Shown: positions 14,262 to 22,089 of the stretch, piece after piece
Layout of the letters: each line of letters begins with the position of its first letter
How positions within the stretch are numbered: the first letter of the stretch is position 1
Assembly (NCBI RefSeq): GCF_001697185.1
Contig: NZ_CP014224.1
Span: 3,363,058 to 3,427,057, forward strand
Length of the DNA: 64,000 nt
From: Wenyingzhuangia fucanilytica
GTDB taxonomy: Bacteria > Bacteroidota > Bacteroidia > Flavobacteriales > Flavobacteriaceae
Direction of reading: 5' to 3'
The notes under the pieces: generated by a model
What the model saw: only the letters and a program-made list of their open reading frames with translations
The model's database searches: none
What the model was told of the DNA's origin: nothing
Position numbers and translations under genes: made by a program

Positions 14262-16400
14262 ATGGAAACAAAGTCGTCATTACAAGTTGATAGAAAAACT
14301 TTTATCAGAGTATCTGCTTTGGCAGGAGTTGGAATTGTTTTTGGAGCTAATTTTTTTCAAAGTTGTGAGTCAAAAAAGGAGAAAAAGATAGACTTGTCAA
14401 AGCTCAATTACAATGATTTTAATGCATATATAAAAATTTCTAACAAAGGAATGGTAACCATATATTCTCCCAACCCTGAAATTGGTCAAGGAGTAAAAAC
14501 TGCTATGCCTATGATTATTGCAGAAGAGTTAGATGTGCCTTGGGAACATGTTTTGGTAGCGCAAGCTGATCTAGATCCTAATAATTTTAAAAGACAAGTA
14601 GCCGGAGGGAGCCAATCAATTAGAAAATCTTGGATGCCATTGAGAGAAGTTGGAGCCACTGCCAAACAAATGTTGATAAATGCAGCCGCTATAAAATGGG
14701 GTGTAGATGCTTCAGAATGTACAGCTGAAAAAGGGATTATAAAAAATAAAAAAGGCGATGAATTAGGGTATGGCGATGTGGTTTTAGATGCTGCAAAGCT
14801 AGAGGTGCCAACAAAAGTTATACTTAAAGATCCTAAAGATTTTAAATTGATAGGAAAAGAAAAAAGAAATGTAGATATAGATAAAATTATTTCTGGAGAA
14901 CCTTTGTTTGGCATGGATTATAAAGAAGATGGAATGCTATATGCTGCTATTATTCATCCGCCAGCTTTTGGACAAAAATTAATAGATTTTGATGCTAAAG
15001 AAGCCAAACAAATAAAAGGAGTAGAAGATGTTGTAGAGGTTGATGGAAATATTGCTGTATTGGCTACGAGTACATGGTTGGCTTTTAAAGGAAAAAAAGC
15101 AGTAAAAGCAAATTGGAGTACTAACCAAACATTTGATGGAACAAAGGAGATTGATGAAAAGTTAAACAACCTGTTGACCGAAAATAAAGGGACTTTAGTA
15201 AGAGAAGATGGAAGTGTTAAGGAGGGGTTTTTAAACGCAGATAGTGTGATAGAAAAAACATATGAAGCTCCTTTTTTACCACATAATACTATGGAACCTA
15301 TGAACTTTTTTGCGCATGTAACTCCAGAAAAAATTCATTTAAGAGGACCTATACAAGCACCTCAGGATGCAGTGAGGCGTGTAGCAAAAATGTTAAACAG
15401 GAAGGAAAGCGATATTACATTAGAAATGTGTAGAATAGGAGGAGGTTTTGGTAGAAGGCTGTATAATGATTATATCATAGAGGCAGTGTTGATTTCTGAA
15501 AAAGTTAAAAAACCTGTAAAACTTGTGTATCAAAGAGAAGATGATATGACTGCAGGAATTTATAGACCTCAGGTTAAATATCAGTTTAAAGCAGGGGTTA
15601 AAAAAGGTAGATTGGTTGCCTATCAATTAAAAGAAGCAGCAATAAATGCTGGTATTAACGAATCTAGAGCTAATTTTTTTCCTGCAGGTTCTGTAGAAAA
15701 TTACAGAGTAGAAACATCTCCTTTAAAAAGCAGTATTACTACGGGTGCATGGAGAGCTCCAATTTCTAATTTTTTAGGTTTTGCAGAACAAAGCTTTTTT
15801 GATGAATTGGCGGAGGAAATGAACATTGATCCTGTGCAGTTAAGGTTAGATTTATTAGCAAAAGCAAAGAAAAATAAAAGCAATCGCATGCAATATTCTC
15901 CAGAAAGAATGGAAGGGGTAATTAAAGATGTAGTGCAAAAATCAGGTTGGGGAAAAAAAGAAAATGTTTATCAGGGATTTAGTGCATATTACAGTCATAA
16001 CAGTCATGTTGCGCAAGTAGCAGAAGTTGAATTGCAAGATGAAAAACCTGTTGTTACAAAAATTTATTGTGTTGTAGATTGTGGAATTGTGGTGAATCCA
16101 ATGGGAGCAATAACACAAGCAGAAGGAGGTATTATTGATGGTTTTGGACATGCTATGTATGGTGAAATGTTAATTGATAAAGGAGTACCTCAGAGTAAAA
16201 ATTTCCATCAATATAATTTAATTAGAATACACCAAGTACCAAAAATAGAGGTCAGTTTTGTGAAAAGTAATGAAGCTCCAACAGGTTTAGGGGAACCTAC
16301 TTTGCCTCCAGTAGCGGCAGCTGTTGCCAATGCTATTAAAGCTGCTACGGGGGAGCGTATTAGGAAACAACCATTTGTGAATAGTGGAAATATTATTTAA
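14262..16400 (+). CDS. Molybdopterin-binding subunit of a molybdenum hydroxylase (IorB-like)
   Basis: A 712-residue catalytic subunit that hydroxylates an aldehyde or N-heterocycle at a Mo-pterin centre. The family features include GQGVKTAMPMIIAEEL (residues ~80), the pterin-binding GGGFGRRLYNDYIIEAV near 390, and GLGEPTLPPVAAAVANA near 675, whose Glu is the catalytic base. The N-terminus DRKTFIRVSALAGVGIVFG looks like a Tat signal with Arg-Lys (R11, K12) in place of twin Arg, and is followed by a lipobox-like FQSC (Cys35). The enzyme is therefore probably exported folded and perhaps membrane-anchored. It is the second gene of the operon. Substrate cannot be deduced. Confidence 0.9.
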   Translation: METKSSLQVDRKTFIRVSALAGVGIVFGANFFQSCESKKEKKIDLSKLNYNDFNAYIKISNKGMVTIYSPNPEIGQGVKTAMPMIIAEELDVPWEHVLVAQADLDPNNFKRQVAGGSQSIRKSWMPLREVGATAKQMLINAAAIKWGVDASECTAEKGIIKNKKGDELGYGDVVLDAAKLEVPTKVILKDPKDFKLIGKEKRNVDIDKIISGEPLFGMDYKEDGMLYAAIIHPPAFGQKLIDFDAKEAKQIKGVEDVVEVDGNIAVLATSTWLAFKGKKAVKANWSTNQTFDGTKEIDEKLNNLLTENKGTLVREDGSVKEGFLNADSVIEKTYEAPFLPHNTMEPMNFFAHVTPEKIHLRGPIQAPQDAVRRVAKMLNRKESDITLEMCRIGGGFGRRLYNDYIIEAVLISEKVKKPVKLVYQREDDMTAGIYRPQVKYQFKAGVKKGRLVAYQLKEAAINAGINESRANFFPAGSVENYRVETSPLKSSITTGAWRAPISNFLGFAEQSFFDELAEEMNIDPVQLRLDLLAKAKKNKSNRMQYSPERMEGVIKDVVQKSGWGKKENVYQGFSAYYSHNSHVAQVAEVELQDEKPVVTKIYCVVDCGIVVNPMGAITQAEGGIIDGFGHAMYGEMLIDKGVPQSKNFHQYNLIRIHQVPKIEVSFVKSNEAPTGLGEPTLPPVAAAVANAIKAATGERIRKQPFVNSGNII

Positions 16401-16414
16401 AAGTCTGTAATAAT

Positions 16415-17428
16415 ATGACCCATGAATTTAAGAAAATAATTGAGGCTTATGCCAAGGTCTTTGCTTTAGGTAAACAAGCGGTGTTAGCTACATTGGTGGA
16501 GGTGAATGGCTCTTCTTATAGAAAGGAAGGAGTGCGTATGTTGGTGTTAGAAAATAGTGAAACTATAGGGGCTGTTAGTGGTGGTTGTGTAGAAAAAGAA
16601 GTGGTGCGGCAAGCACAATCTGTGTTTAAAACAGGGCAATCTAAATTAATTAGTTACGATGGTAGGTATAGGTTAGGTTGTGAAGGAACACTTTTTCTTT
16701 TTCTTGAAAAATTAAGTATTGCAGAGGAGGTGCTGTTTAAAATTCAGCAATCATTTATTCGTAGAGCTTCTTTTATTTTAACTACTTTTTATGGAGATGT
16801 ATCTAGTGTAGGAGGAGGTACAACAATTCAGTTTAATGATGAGAGATATCCAATTTCTGATGTTCATCAAAAAGTAAATTTACCTCATCTATATAGTCAG
16901 ACTTTACAACCAGTATTTCAGTTGTATATTATAGGTACAGAGTATGATGCTGTTAGTTTAAGTCGGCAAGCATCTTTTTTAGGTTGGGAGGTTATTGTTG
17001 TTAATACAACCAAAACGATAAAGTCTACGGATGAGTTTACAGGAGCTAAAAAAATAATCAATACGCTAGAGAACGAAGATGAAGAATTGTGTATAGATGC
17101 TGAAACAGCTGTGGTGTTGATGAATCATAATTATGCAAAAGACTTGTTGTTTTTAAAAAAATTAAAAAATTCTAGACCTATTTATATAGGTTTGTTAGGT
17201 GCAAAAAAAAGGAGGGAACAGCTGTTAAACACTTTAATAGAGGAAGATCTAGAGGTTTCCGAAACTTTTTTAGAACTTATCCATGGGCCAACAGGCTTAG
17301 ACATTGGTGCAGTAACTCCACAAGAAATAGCTGTTTCTATTGTTTCTGAAATTATTATGATGACCAAAAACAAAGCTTTAACACATTTACAAAGCAATAC
17401 TGTTTTTAAACTTTGCAGTGTAACATGA
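16415..17428 (+). CDS. XdhC/CoxI-family molybdenum cofactor insertion protein
   Basis: A 337-residue accessory protein that binds and sulfurates or hands over molybdopterin cofactor to xanthine-oxidase-family enzymes. The XdhC_CoxI domain is at the N-terminus (VLATLVEVNGSSYRKEGVRM near 25, AVSGGCVEKEV near 55). A Rossmann-type C-terminal domain starts near 165 (QLYIIGTEYDAVSLSRQA) and ends with IGLLGAKKRREQLL and HGPTGLDIGAVTPQEIAVSI. Its TGA overlaps the ATG of the next gene (ATGA at 17425-17428), so translation is coupled. Third gene of the operon; its target is surely the neighbouring IorB-like subunit. Confidence 0.9.
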   Translation: MTHEFKKIIEAYAKVFALGKQAVLATLVEVNGSSYRKEGVRMLVLENSETIGAVSGGCVEKEVVRQAQSVFKTGQSKLISYDGRYRLGCEGTLFLFLEKLSIAEEVLFKIQQSFIRRASFILTTFYGDVSSVGGGTTIQFNDERYPISDVHQKVNLPHLYSQTLQPVFQLYIIGTEYDAVSLSRQASFLGWEVIVVNTTKTIKSTDEFTGAKKIINTLENEDEELCIDAETAVVLMNHNYAKDLLFLKKLKNSRPIYIGLLGAKKRREQLLNTLIEEDLEVSETFLELIHGPTGLDIGAVTPQEIAVSIVSEIIMMTKNKALTHLQSNTVFKLCSVT

Positions 17429-18030
17429 TCTCATCTACTGCTTTTTTAATTTTGGCTGCAGGAGGTTCTGCAAGAATGCAAGAACCCAAACAGCTGCTGC
17501 CTTTTAAAAATGAGATGTTGTTAACACATACCATTAAACAAGTATTAGGGGTTTCTAAGCAACATGTATTTGTGGTGTTAGGGGCAAATTATAAATCCAT
17601 TTCTAAAACTATTCAAGGTTTTTCTATAGAAGTGTTACAACATCTAAAATGGGAAAAAGGAATAGGAAGTTCTATTGCTTTTGGAGTGTCACAAATTCAG
17701 AAAAAAAACAAATATCAAAGAATAGTAATAGTGTTGTCAGATCAGCCTGAGGTTTGTTCAAAAGACCTTGAGCAAGTTTTAGAGAATCACATTATCAATA
17801 AAAATAAAATTACAGTAACCGCTTGTTATAATTATACAGGGGTGCCCGCTGTTTTTGATAAGGATTTTTTTGAAGAGTTAAAAAAATTATCTGATGATAC
17901 AGGTGCTAAATCCATCATAAAAAGAAATCAATGTCAGGTTTCTCACTTTAAAATTGATAAAGAAATCTTGGATATAGATACCTCAGATGATTATGATAAA
18001 ATGTTAAAAAAATTAACTACTCTAGAATAA
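17425..18030 (+). CDS. MobA/MocA-like nucleotidyltransferase for molybdenum cofactor
   Basis: A 201-residue NTP-transferase that attaches CMP (MocA) or GMP (MobA) to molybdopterin. The nucleotide-binding loop LAAGGSARMQEPKQLLPF is near residue 8 and the metal-binding SDQPEV near 95. Family rules make the cytidylyltransferase more likely because the partner enzyme belongs to the xanthine oxidase/CoxL group, but the sequence alone does not settle it. The ATG at 17425 overlaps the stop of the XdhC gene and is preferred over an in-frame TTG at 17413. Last gene of the operon; no clear terminator follows, only AT-rich GAATTA-type short repeats. Confidence 0.85.
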   Translation: MISSTAFLILAAGGSARMQEPKQLLPFKNEMLLTHTIKQVLGVSKQHVFVVLGANYKSISKTIQGFSIEVLQHLKWEKGIGSSIAFGVSQIQKKNKYQRIVIVLSDQPEVCSKDLEQVLENHIINKNKITVTACYNYTGVPAVFDKDFFEELKKLSDDTGAKSIIKRNQCQVSHFKIDKEILDIDTSDDYDKMLKKLTTLE

Positions 18031-18189
18031 AGCGGTAAAAATCACGAATTATCAGTTATGAATTAGGAATTAAATACAAAGGTTTATTTTAGCATTTTGT
18101 TAAGAATGTGGGTTCATTAGTTATAAAGTTTTGATGAACTATTTTTAAAACATGTAGTTAAACAAATCAACGATTAAACAATATAAAAA

Positions 18190-18555
18190 ATGGGAATTAT
18201 TAGAGTACAAAATATTAGAATTTACAGCAATCATGGATGTTTGCAAGAAGAAGCAAAAATAGGTTCTCATTACCGAGTAGATGTTGAGGTAAAGGTAGGT
18301 TTAAAGAAATCTGCTATTTCTGATAAGTTAGCGGATACGGTGAGTTATGTTGATATCAATGAAATTGTTGAAGAAGAAGTTTTGCAACGTTCAGAATTGT
18401 TAGAACATGTGGTAGAGAGAATATTGGTAAGAATGATGAAAGAAATACCGATGATTAAAAAAGCAAAGGTTGCGCTTTCAAAATTAAACCCACCAATTGG
18501 TGGAGATGTGGAATCTGTAACCATAGAAATGACTAAAAAAAGAAGAGATTTATAA
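18190..18555 (+). CDS. folB: Dihydroneopterin aldolase
   Basis: A 121-residue FolB that cleaves 7,8-dihydroneopterin to 6-hydroxymethyl-dihydropterin and glycolaldehyde in folate synthesis. The tunnelling-fold signatures are present: NIRIYSNHGCLQEEAKIGSHY near residue 8 (with the pterin-anchoring region), TVSYVDI near 55, LLEHVVERI near 75, and the catalytic-Lys segment KLNPPIGGDVESVTIEM near 97. Length is normal. It is transcribed just upstream of tRNA-Cys on the same strand; tRNA-Cys has its own promoter. No other folate gene is nearby. Confidence 0.93.
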   Translation: MGIIRVQNIRIYSNHGCLQEEAKIGSHYRVDVEVKVGLKKSAISDKLADTVSYVDINEIVEEEVLQRSELLEHVVERILVRMMKEIPMIKKAKVALSKLNPPIGGDVESVTIEMTKKRRDL

Positions 18556-18571
18556 AATATTAAAAAGATTG

Positions 18572-18601
18572 TTGCGAAACACAATATTTTATATAAATTT
18601 G
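18572..18601 (+). promoter_or_regulatory. Consensus promoter of tRNA-Cys
   Basis: TTG at 18572-18574, 19-nt spacer, TAAATTTG at 18594-18601: a perfect Bacteroidota TTG-N19-TAnnTTTG promoter, 13 nt upstream of the tRNA. Confidence 0.85.
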
Positions 18602-18613
18602 CATTCGCGTTTT

Positions 18614-18687
18614 GGCCTTGTGGCCGAGTGGCTAGGCAGCGGTCTGCAAAACCGTCTACAGCGGTTCGAATCCGCTCGAGGCCTCCA
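18614..18687 (+). tRNA. tRNA-Cys (anticodon GCA), 3' CCA encoded
   Basis: The cloverleaf folds fully. The acceptor stem GGCCTTG (18614-18620) pairs with CGAGGCC (18677-18683), followed by discriminator U73 (18684), the identity base for CysRS, and CCA encoded in the DNA (18685-18687). The anticodon GCA is at 18646-18648 in the loop CTGCAAA. The T-loop sequence is GGTTCGAATCC. It has its own consensus promoter and a 12-bp-stem terminator, so it is a single-gene transcription unit. Confidence 0.97.
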
Positions 18688-18688
18688 A

Positions 18689-18723
18689 AACAAACCCACC
18701 AATTTTCATTGGTGGGTTTTTTT
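18689..18723 (+). terminator. Terminator of tRNA-Cys
   Basis: A perfect 12-bp stem AAACCCACCAAT / ATTGGTGGGTTT (18692-18703 and 18708-18719, loop TTTC) followed by T residues to 18723, starting directly after the CCA. Confidence 0.9.
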
Positions 18724-18724
18724 A

Positions 18725-18772
18725 TGCGTAAAACTTTTTAGGTTTTTAAGCCCCCATCCTGTGGTTTACGCA
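18725..18772. repeat. Short element bounded by 8-bp inverted repeats
   Basis: TGCGTAAA (18725-18732) and TTTACGCA (18765-18772) bound a 48-bp segment just after the tRNA terminator. A further 7-bp hairpin TCCTGTT-TTTT-AACAGGA lies at 18787-18804. No coding capacity; it could be a remnant of a small mobile or palindromic element. The remainder up to 18931 is featureless AT-rich DNA. Confidence 0.3.
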
Positions 18773-18931
18773 AATCTCACTTCTATTCCTGTTTTTTAAC
18801 AGGACAAATTGTTTCATAAAGTCTTAACTTTAAACTTTAAGTCATATCAAAAAACATTTTCTTGTTTTTTATAAAGTCAAGTATGTTGGTTTTCAATCTT
18901 CTAGTACTTGTTTAATGTGTTAAATAGAAAT

Positions 18932-19726
18932 ATGAATACAATTATATTCACAGATTTAGATGGAACTTTTTTAAACCATGACGATTATTCTTTTGAAGCT
19001 TCAAAAGAGGCAAGGGAGCGAATTTTAAAAAAACAAATTCCATTAATTTTTACAACTAGTAAAACCAAAATAGAAGTTGAGTTGCTGCAAAAAAAAGTGG
19101 GGATTCAAGAACCCTTTATTGTAGAAAATGGGGCTGCTCTTTTTATTCCGAAAGATTACAAAGGATTTGATTTTTCTTTTTTAAAAGAATTTGGAGACTA
19201 TTATGTATTGCAGCTTGGAGTGAGTTATGAGAAAGTAGTAGCATTTTATAATAGTTACAAAACTGAATATGGCATGTTTGGATTTAGTGATATGACGATA
19301 GATGATGTGGTAAAACACACAGGTTTACCTCAAGAAAGTGCTAAGCTTTCTAAACAAAGAGGCTTTACAGAACCTTTTGTTCTTAAAGAGGGAGCTCAAG
19401 TAGAAAAGTTAGAAAAAATGGCTTCAGAAAATGGTTTGAAAATAACCAAAGGAGGAAGATTTTATCATTTAATAGGAGAAAATCAAGATAAAGGAAAGGC
19501 GGTAGAAAAATGTGTTAAAATCTTTGAAGAATGTTATCAAACTAAAATCAAGTCTATTGGTCTGGGCGATGGTGAAAATGATATTCCGCTATTGGCCAGT
19601 GTAGACATCCCTATTGCAATAAAAAATCATGAAGGAAATTATGTAAATCTACCAACCAATAAATTGCAAAAATCCACATATAAAGGAGCAAAAGGTTGGA
19701 ACGAAATGATATTAAAAAATGTATAG
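18932..19726 (+). CDS. Mannosyl/glucosyl-3-phosphoglycerate phosphatase (HAD-IIB)
   Basis: A 264-residue HAD phosphatase of the MPGP group, expected to convert glucosyl-3-phosphoglycerate to glucosylglycerate. HAD motif I FTDLDGTFLN has nucleophile Asp8 and Asp10; motif II is TTSKTK near 43. Motif III/IV is seen as GENQDKGKAV and GLGDGENDIPLLASVDIP near 210. The IIB cap lies between. The next gene starts eight bases before this one stops. The partner synthase two genes downstream is of the glucosyl-3-phosphoglycerate type, so the substrate is inferred to be the glucosyl form; the family alone would also allow mannosyl. The start at 18932 (MNTIIFTDLDG) is chosen over an ATG eight codons upstream because the motif normally begins right at the N-terminus. 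Confidence 0.85.
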   Translation: MNTIIFTDLDGTFLNHDDYSFEASKEARERILKKQIPLIFTTSKTKIEVELLQKKVGIQEPFIVENGAALFIPKDYKGFDFSFLKEFGDYYVLQLGVSYEKVVAFYNSYKTEYGMFGFSDMTIDDVVKHTGLPQESAKLSKQRGFTEPFVLKEGAQVEKLEKMASENGLKITKGGRFYHLIGENQDKGKAVEKCVKIFEECYQTKIKSIGLGDGENDIPLLASVDIPIAIKNHEGNYVNLPTNKLQKSTYKGAKGWNEMILKNV

Positions 19727-20870
19727 AAAAGAATTAGAGAACATATATTACAAAGCTTTAAACAAGGTAAAAGCAACGTCTTTAATAAAAGATAATCTTT
19801 TTATAAAGGATGATGTGTTAACCATTGTTGGAACTGATTATCCTTTAAAAAACTATGAAAACGTTTTTGTTTTTGGAGTAGGAAAAGCGGCTTATGATAT
19901 GGCCAAAGAATGTGAAGTTATTTTAGGTGATAAAATTGCAGGCGGATTGGTGATTTCTACTTCAAAAGGAGAATTAAAATATGCAAAACACTATACATCT
20001 ACACATCCATTGGTTTCTGAAAAAAGTGTTGAAGCTGCTAGTTTGTTGATAGATGAAGTATCTAAATTATCAGAGAGAGATTTATTTGTGTTTTTATTAT
20101 CTGGTGGTGCTTCTGCCATGATAGAAAAACCAATTGATGGTTTGACTTTGGAGGATTTTACAAAAATATCTTCCTCATTGTTGACGTCTGGAATAGACAT
20201 CAAAGCATTAAATACGGTAAGGAAATCTATTTCACAAATCAAAGGTGGAAAGTTGGCCAATCATATAAAAGCAAAAGGAGAGGTTCTAGTGTTGAGTGAT
20301 GTGATTGGTGATGATTTGCATACTATTGGTTCGGCGCCTATGAATAACGGACAATTTCCGCATCATATTATAGGGAACAATGGCATCGCTTTGCAAGAAG
20401 CCGAAATTTATATAGAACCCAAAGTTGATTTTACCAAAATTGTAACCACAACTTTAGAAATGAGTTCAGAAAAGGCAACGCAGTTGATTTGTGATGAAAT
20501 TAAAAAACACGACAAGCAATACAATAGTTTTTGTTTACTGTTTGGAGGGGAAACTACTACTGTAGTATTGGGTGATGGTTATGGAGGAAGAAATCAAGAA
20601 TTGGCATTAAGGCTGTTGATGACTGATTGTATCACACAAAATATTTCTTTATTAAGTGCTGGTAGCGATGGAATTGATGGTAGGTCTAACGCAACAGGTG
20701 CTTTTGTAGATTACGATATATATAAACAAATAACTAACAAGAATATAGAACCCAAAACCTATTTAAAAAATAGTGATAGCAACACGTTTTTTAAAACCTT
20801 AGGTTATGATTTTGTAACAGGAATTTCTGGAACAAATGTGATGGATTTTATAATCGTATTAAAAAAGTAA
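19719..20870 (+). CDS. Glycerate 2-kinase (GckA/MOFRL family)
   Basis: A 383-residue kinase that phosphorylates D-glycerate with ATP, in this family usually to 2-phosphoglycerate. The N-terminal DUF4147 domain shows VFGVGKAAYDMAKECE near residue 50, LLSGGASAMIEKP near 128 and LNTVRKSISQIKGGKLA near 160. The C-terminal MOFRL domain shows GGETTTVVLGDGYGGRNQELA near 275 and SAGSDGIDGRSNATGAF near 313. It overlaps the phosphatase gene by eight bases and lies seven bases before the synthase gene. In this operon it would salvage the glycerate released by the phosphorylase encoded two genes later, returning it to glycolysis. Confidence 0.9.
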   Translation: MYRKELENIYYKALNKVKATSLIKDNLFIKDDVLTIVGTDYPLKNYENVFVFGVGKAAYDMAKECEVILGDKIAGGLVISTSKGELKYAKHYTSTHPLVSEKSVEAASLLIDEVSKLSERDLFVFLLSGGASAMIEKPIDGLTLEDFTKISSSLLTSGIDIKALNTVRKSISQIKGGKLANHIKAKGEVLVLSDVIGDDLHTIGSAPMNNGQFPHHIIGNNGIALQEAEIYIEPKVDFTKIVTTTLEMSSEKATQLICDEIKKHDKQYNSFCLLFGGETTTVVLGDGYGGRNQELALRLLMTDCITQNISLLSAGSDGIDGRSNATGAFVDYDIYKQITNKNIEPKTYLKNSDSNTFFKTLGYDFVTGISGTNVMDFIIVLKK

Positions 20871-20877
20871 AAAGAAT

Positions 20878-22089
20878 ATGGCAGATTTTTTTCAAAACGG
20901 AGTAATTACAACTTTACAAAATTTAGGTGATAGATCTTTAGAAGATTTAGAAAGAGAACTAGAAGAGTTTAGTGAGAGAAGAGGAATGTTGTTAATGTTG
21001 CCAGCTTTGTATTCTGAGTTTGAAACCCCGGCAATGCACAAAATTATAGAAGAATTAAAGCATGTAAAATACCTGTATAAAATTATTTTAGGGTTAGATC
21101 AAGCCACCGAAGAACAGTTTGAAGAAGTAAAAAAATTAATGTCGGTTTTGCCTTGTAAGGTAGAAGTACTATGGAACGATGGACCTAAAATAAAAGAGCT
21201 TTATGCAGAGTTAACTGCCGAAGGTTTTCCGGGCTTAGAAACTCCAGGGAAAGGAAGAAATGTTTGGACCATGATTGGTTATGCTTTGGCAGATAAAGAT
21301 GCTTATGCTTTTGCGCTTCACGATTGTGATATTGTAAATTATAGTAGAGAAATTCCAGCAAGGTTATTTTATCCTATTGTACATCCTGCTTTAGATTTTG
21401 AATTTAACAAAGGGTTTTATTCCAGAGTGACAGATAAATTACACGGTAGAGCTACCAGGTTGTTGTATACTCCTTTGGTAAATTCTTTGGCTAAAGTTTA
21501 TGGAGAAAGTAAGTATTTAGATTATATGGGGAGTTTTAGGTATTCATTGTCCGGAGAATTTTCTTTTATAAGATCGTTGGCAAGAGGTATTGGAATCTCA
21601 CCCACTTGGGGTTTAGAGGTTTCAACTTTAAGTGAGGTTTATAAAAATACTTCTAACAAAAGAATTTGTCAGACTGAAATAATGGAGAGTTACGAGCATA
21701 AACATCAAGATTTAGGAGATCAAATTTCAGGGTCAGGAATTTATAAAATGTCTAAAGATATTGCCAAAACTTTGTTTAGGGTATTGGCTCAAGAAGGTGT
21801 TGTATTTTCTAGAGCATCCTTTAAAACTTTGTTAGCAACCTATTTTCAAGAATCAAGATTTGAGATCTCTAAGTACAATGCTTTAAGCAAGTTAAATGCT
21901 TTGGAATATACTAGAGAAAAAGAAATTAAAGCAGTAGAGGCTTTTCAGAATGCTATTGAAGAAGCCTCTACAGAGTTTTACGAAGATCCAATGGGAACAC
22001 ACTCTCTTTCTTCTTGGATTACAGTAAGATCGGTAATGCCAGAGTTTTCAGAAAAATTTGTTAAGTACGTTAAAAAAGATAATGAATAG
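20878..22089 (+). CDS. gpgS: Glucosyl-3-phosphoglycerate synthase-like glycosyltransferase
   Basis: A 403-residue retaining GT-A glycosyltransferase (GT81-like) that joins glucose from an NDP-glucose to 3-phosphoglycerate. Features: a nucleotide-sugar-binding core with LLMLPALYSEFETPAMHKI near residue 37, the acceptor-side GFPGLETPGKGRNVWTMIGY near 118, and the metal-binding DxD as ALHDCDIVNY near 150. Also visible is the GPGS-type FYSRVTDKLHGRATRLLYTPL near 180. The C-terminal helical part is acidic. Its stop is directly followed by the ATG of the phosphorylase gene. The phosphatase and kinase neighbours strongly support the assignment; a mannosyl donor cannot be excluded by eye. Confidence 0.82.
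   Translation: MADFFQNGVITTLQNLGDRSLEDLERELEEFSERRGMLLMLPALYSEFETPAMHKIIEELKHVKYLYKIILGLDQATEEQFEEVKKLMSVLPCKVEVLWNDGPKIKELYAELTAEGFPGLETPGKGRNVWTMIGYALADKDAYAFALHDCDIVNYSREIPARLFYPIVHPALDFEFNKGFYSRVTDKLHGRATRLLYTPLVNSLAKVYGESKYLDYMGSFRYSLSGEFSFIRSLARGIGISPTWGLEVSTLSEVYKNTSNKRICQTEIMESYEHKHQDLGDQISGSGIYKMSKDIAKTLFRVLAQEGVVFSRASFKTLLATYFQESRFEISKYNALSKLNALEYTREKEIKAVEAFQNAIEEASTEFYEDPMGTHSLSSWITVRSVMPEFSEKFVKYVKKDNE

Noticed and set aside
18569..18799. Open frame of 76 codons across tRNA-Cys
   Set aside because: It reads straight through a well-folded tRNA with its own promoter and terminator; no protein features.
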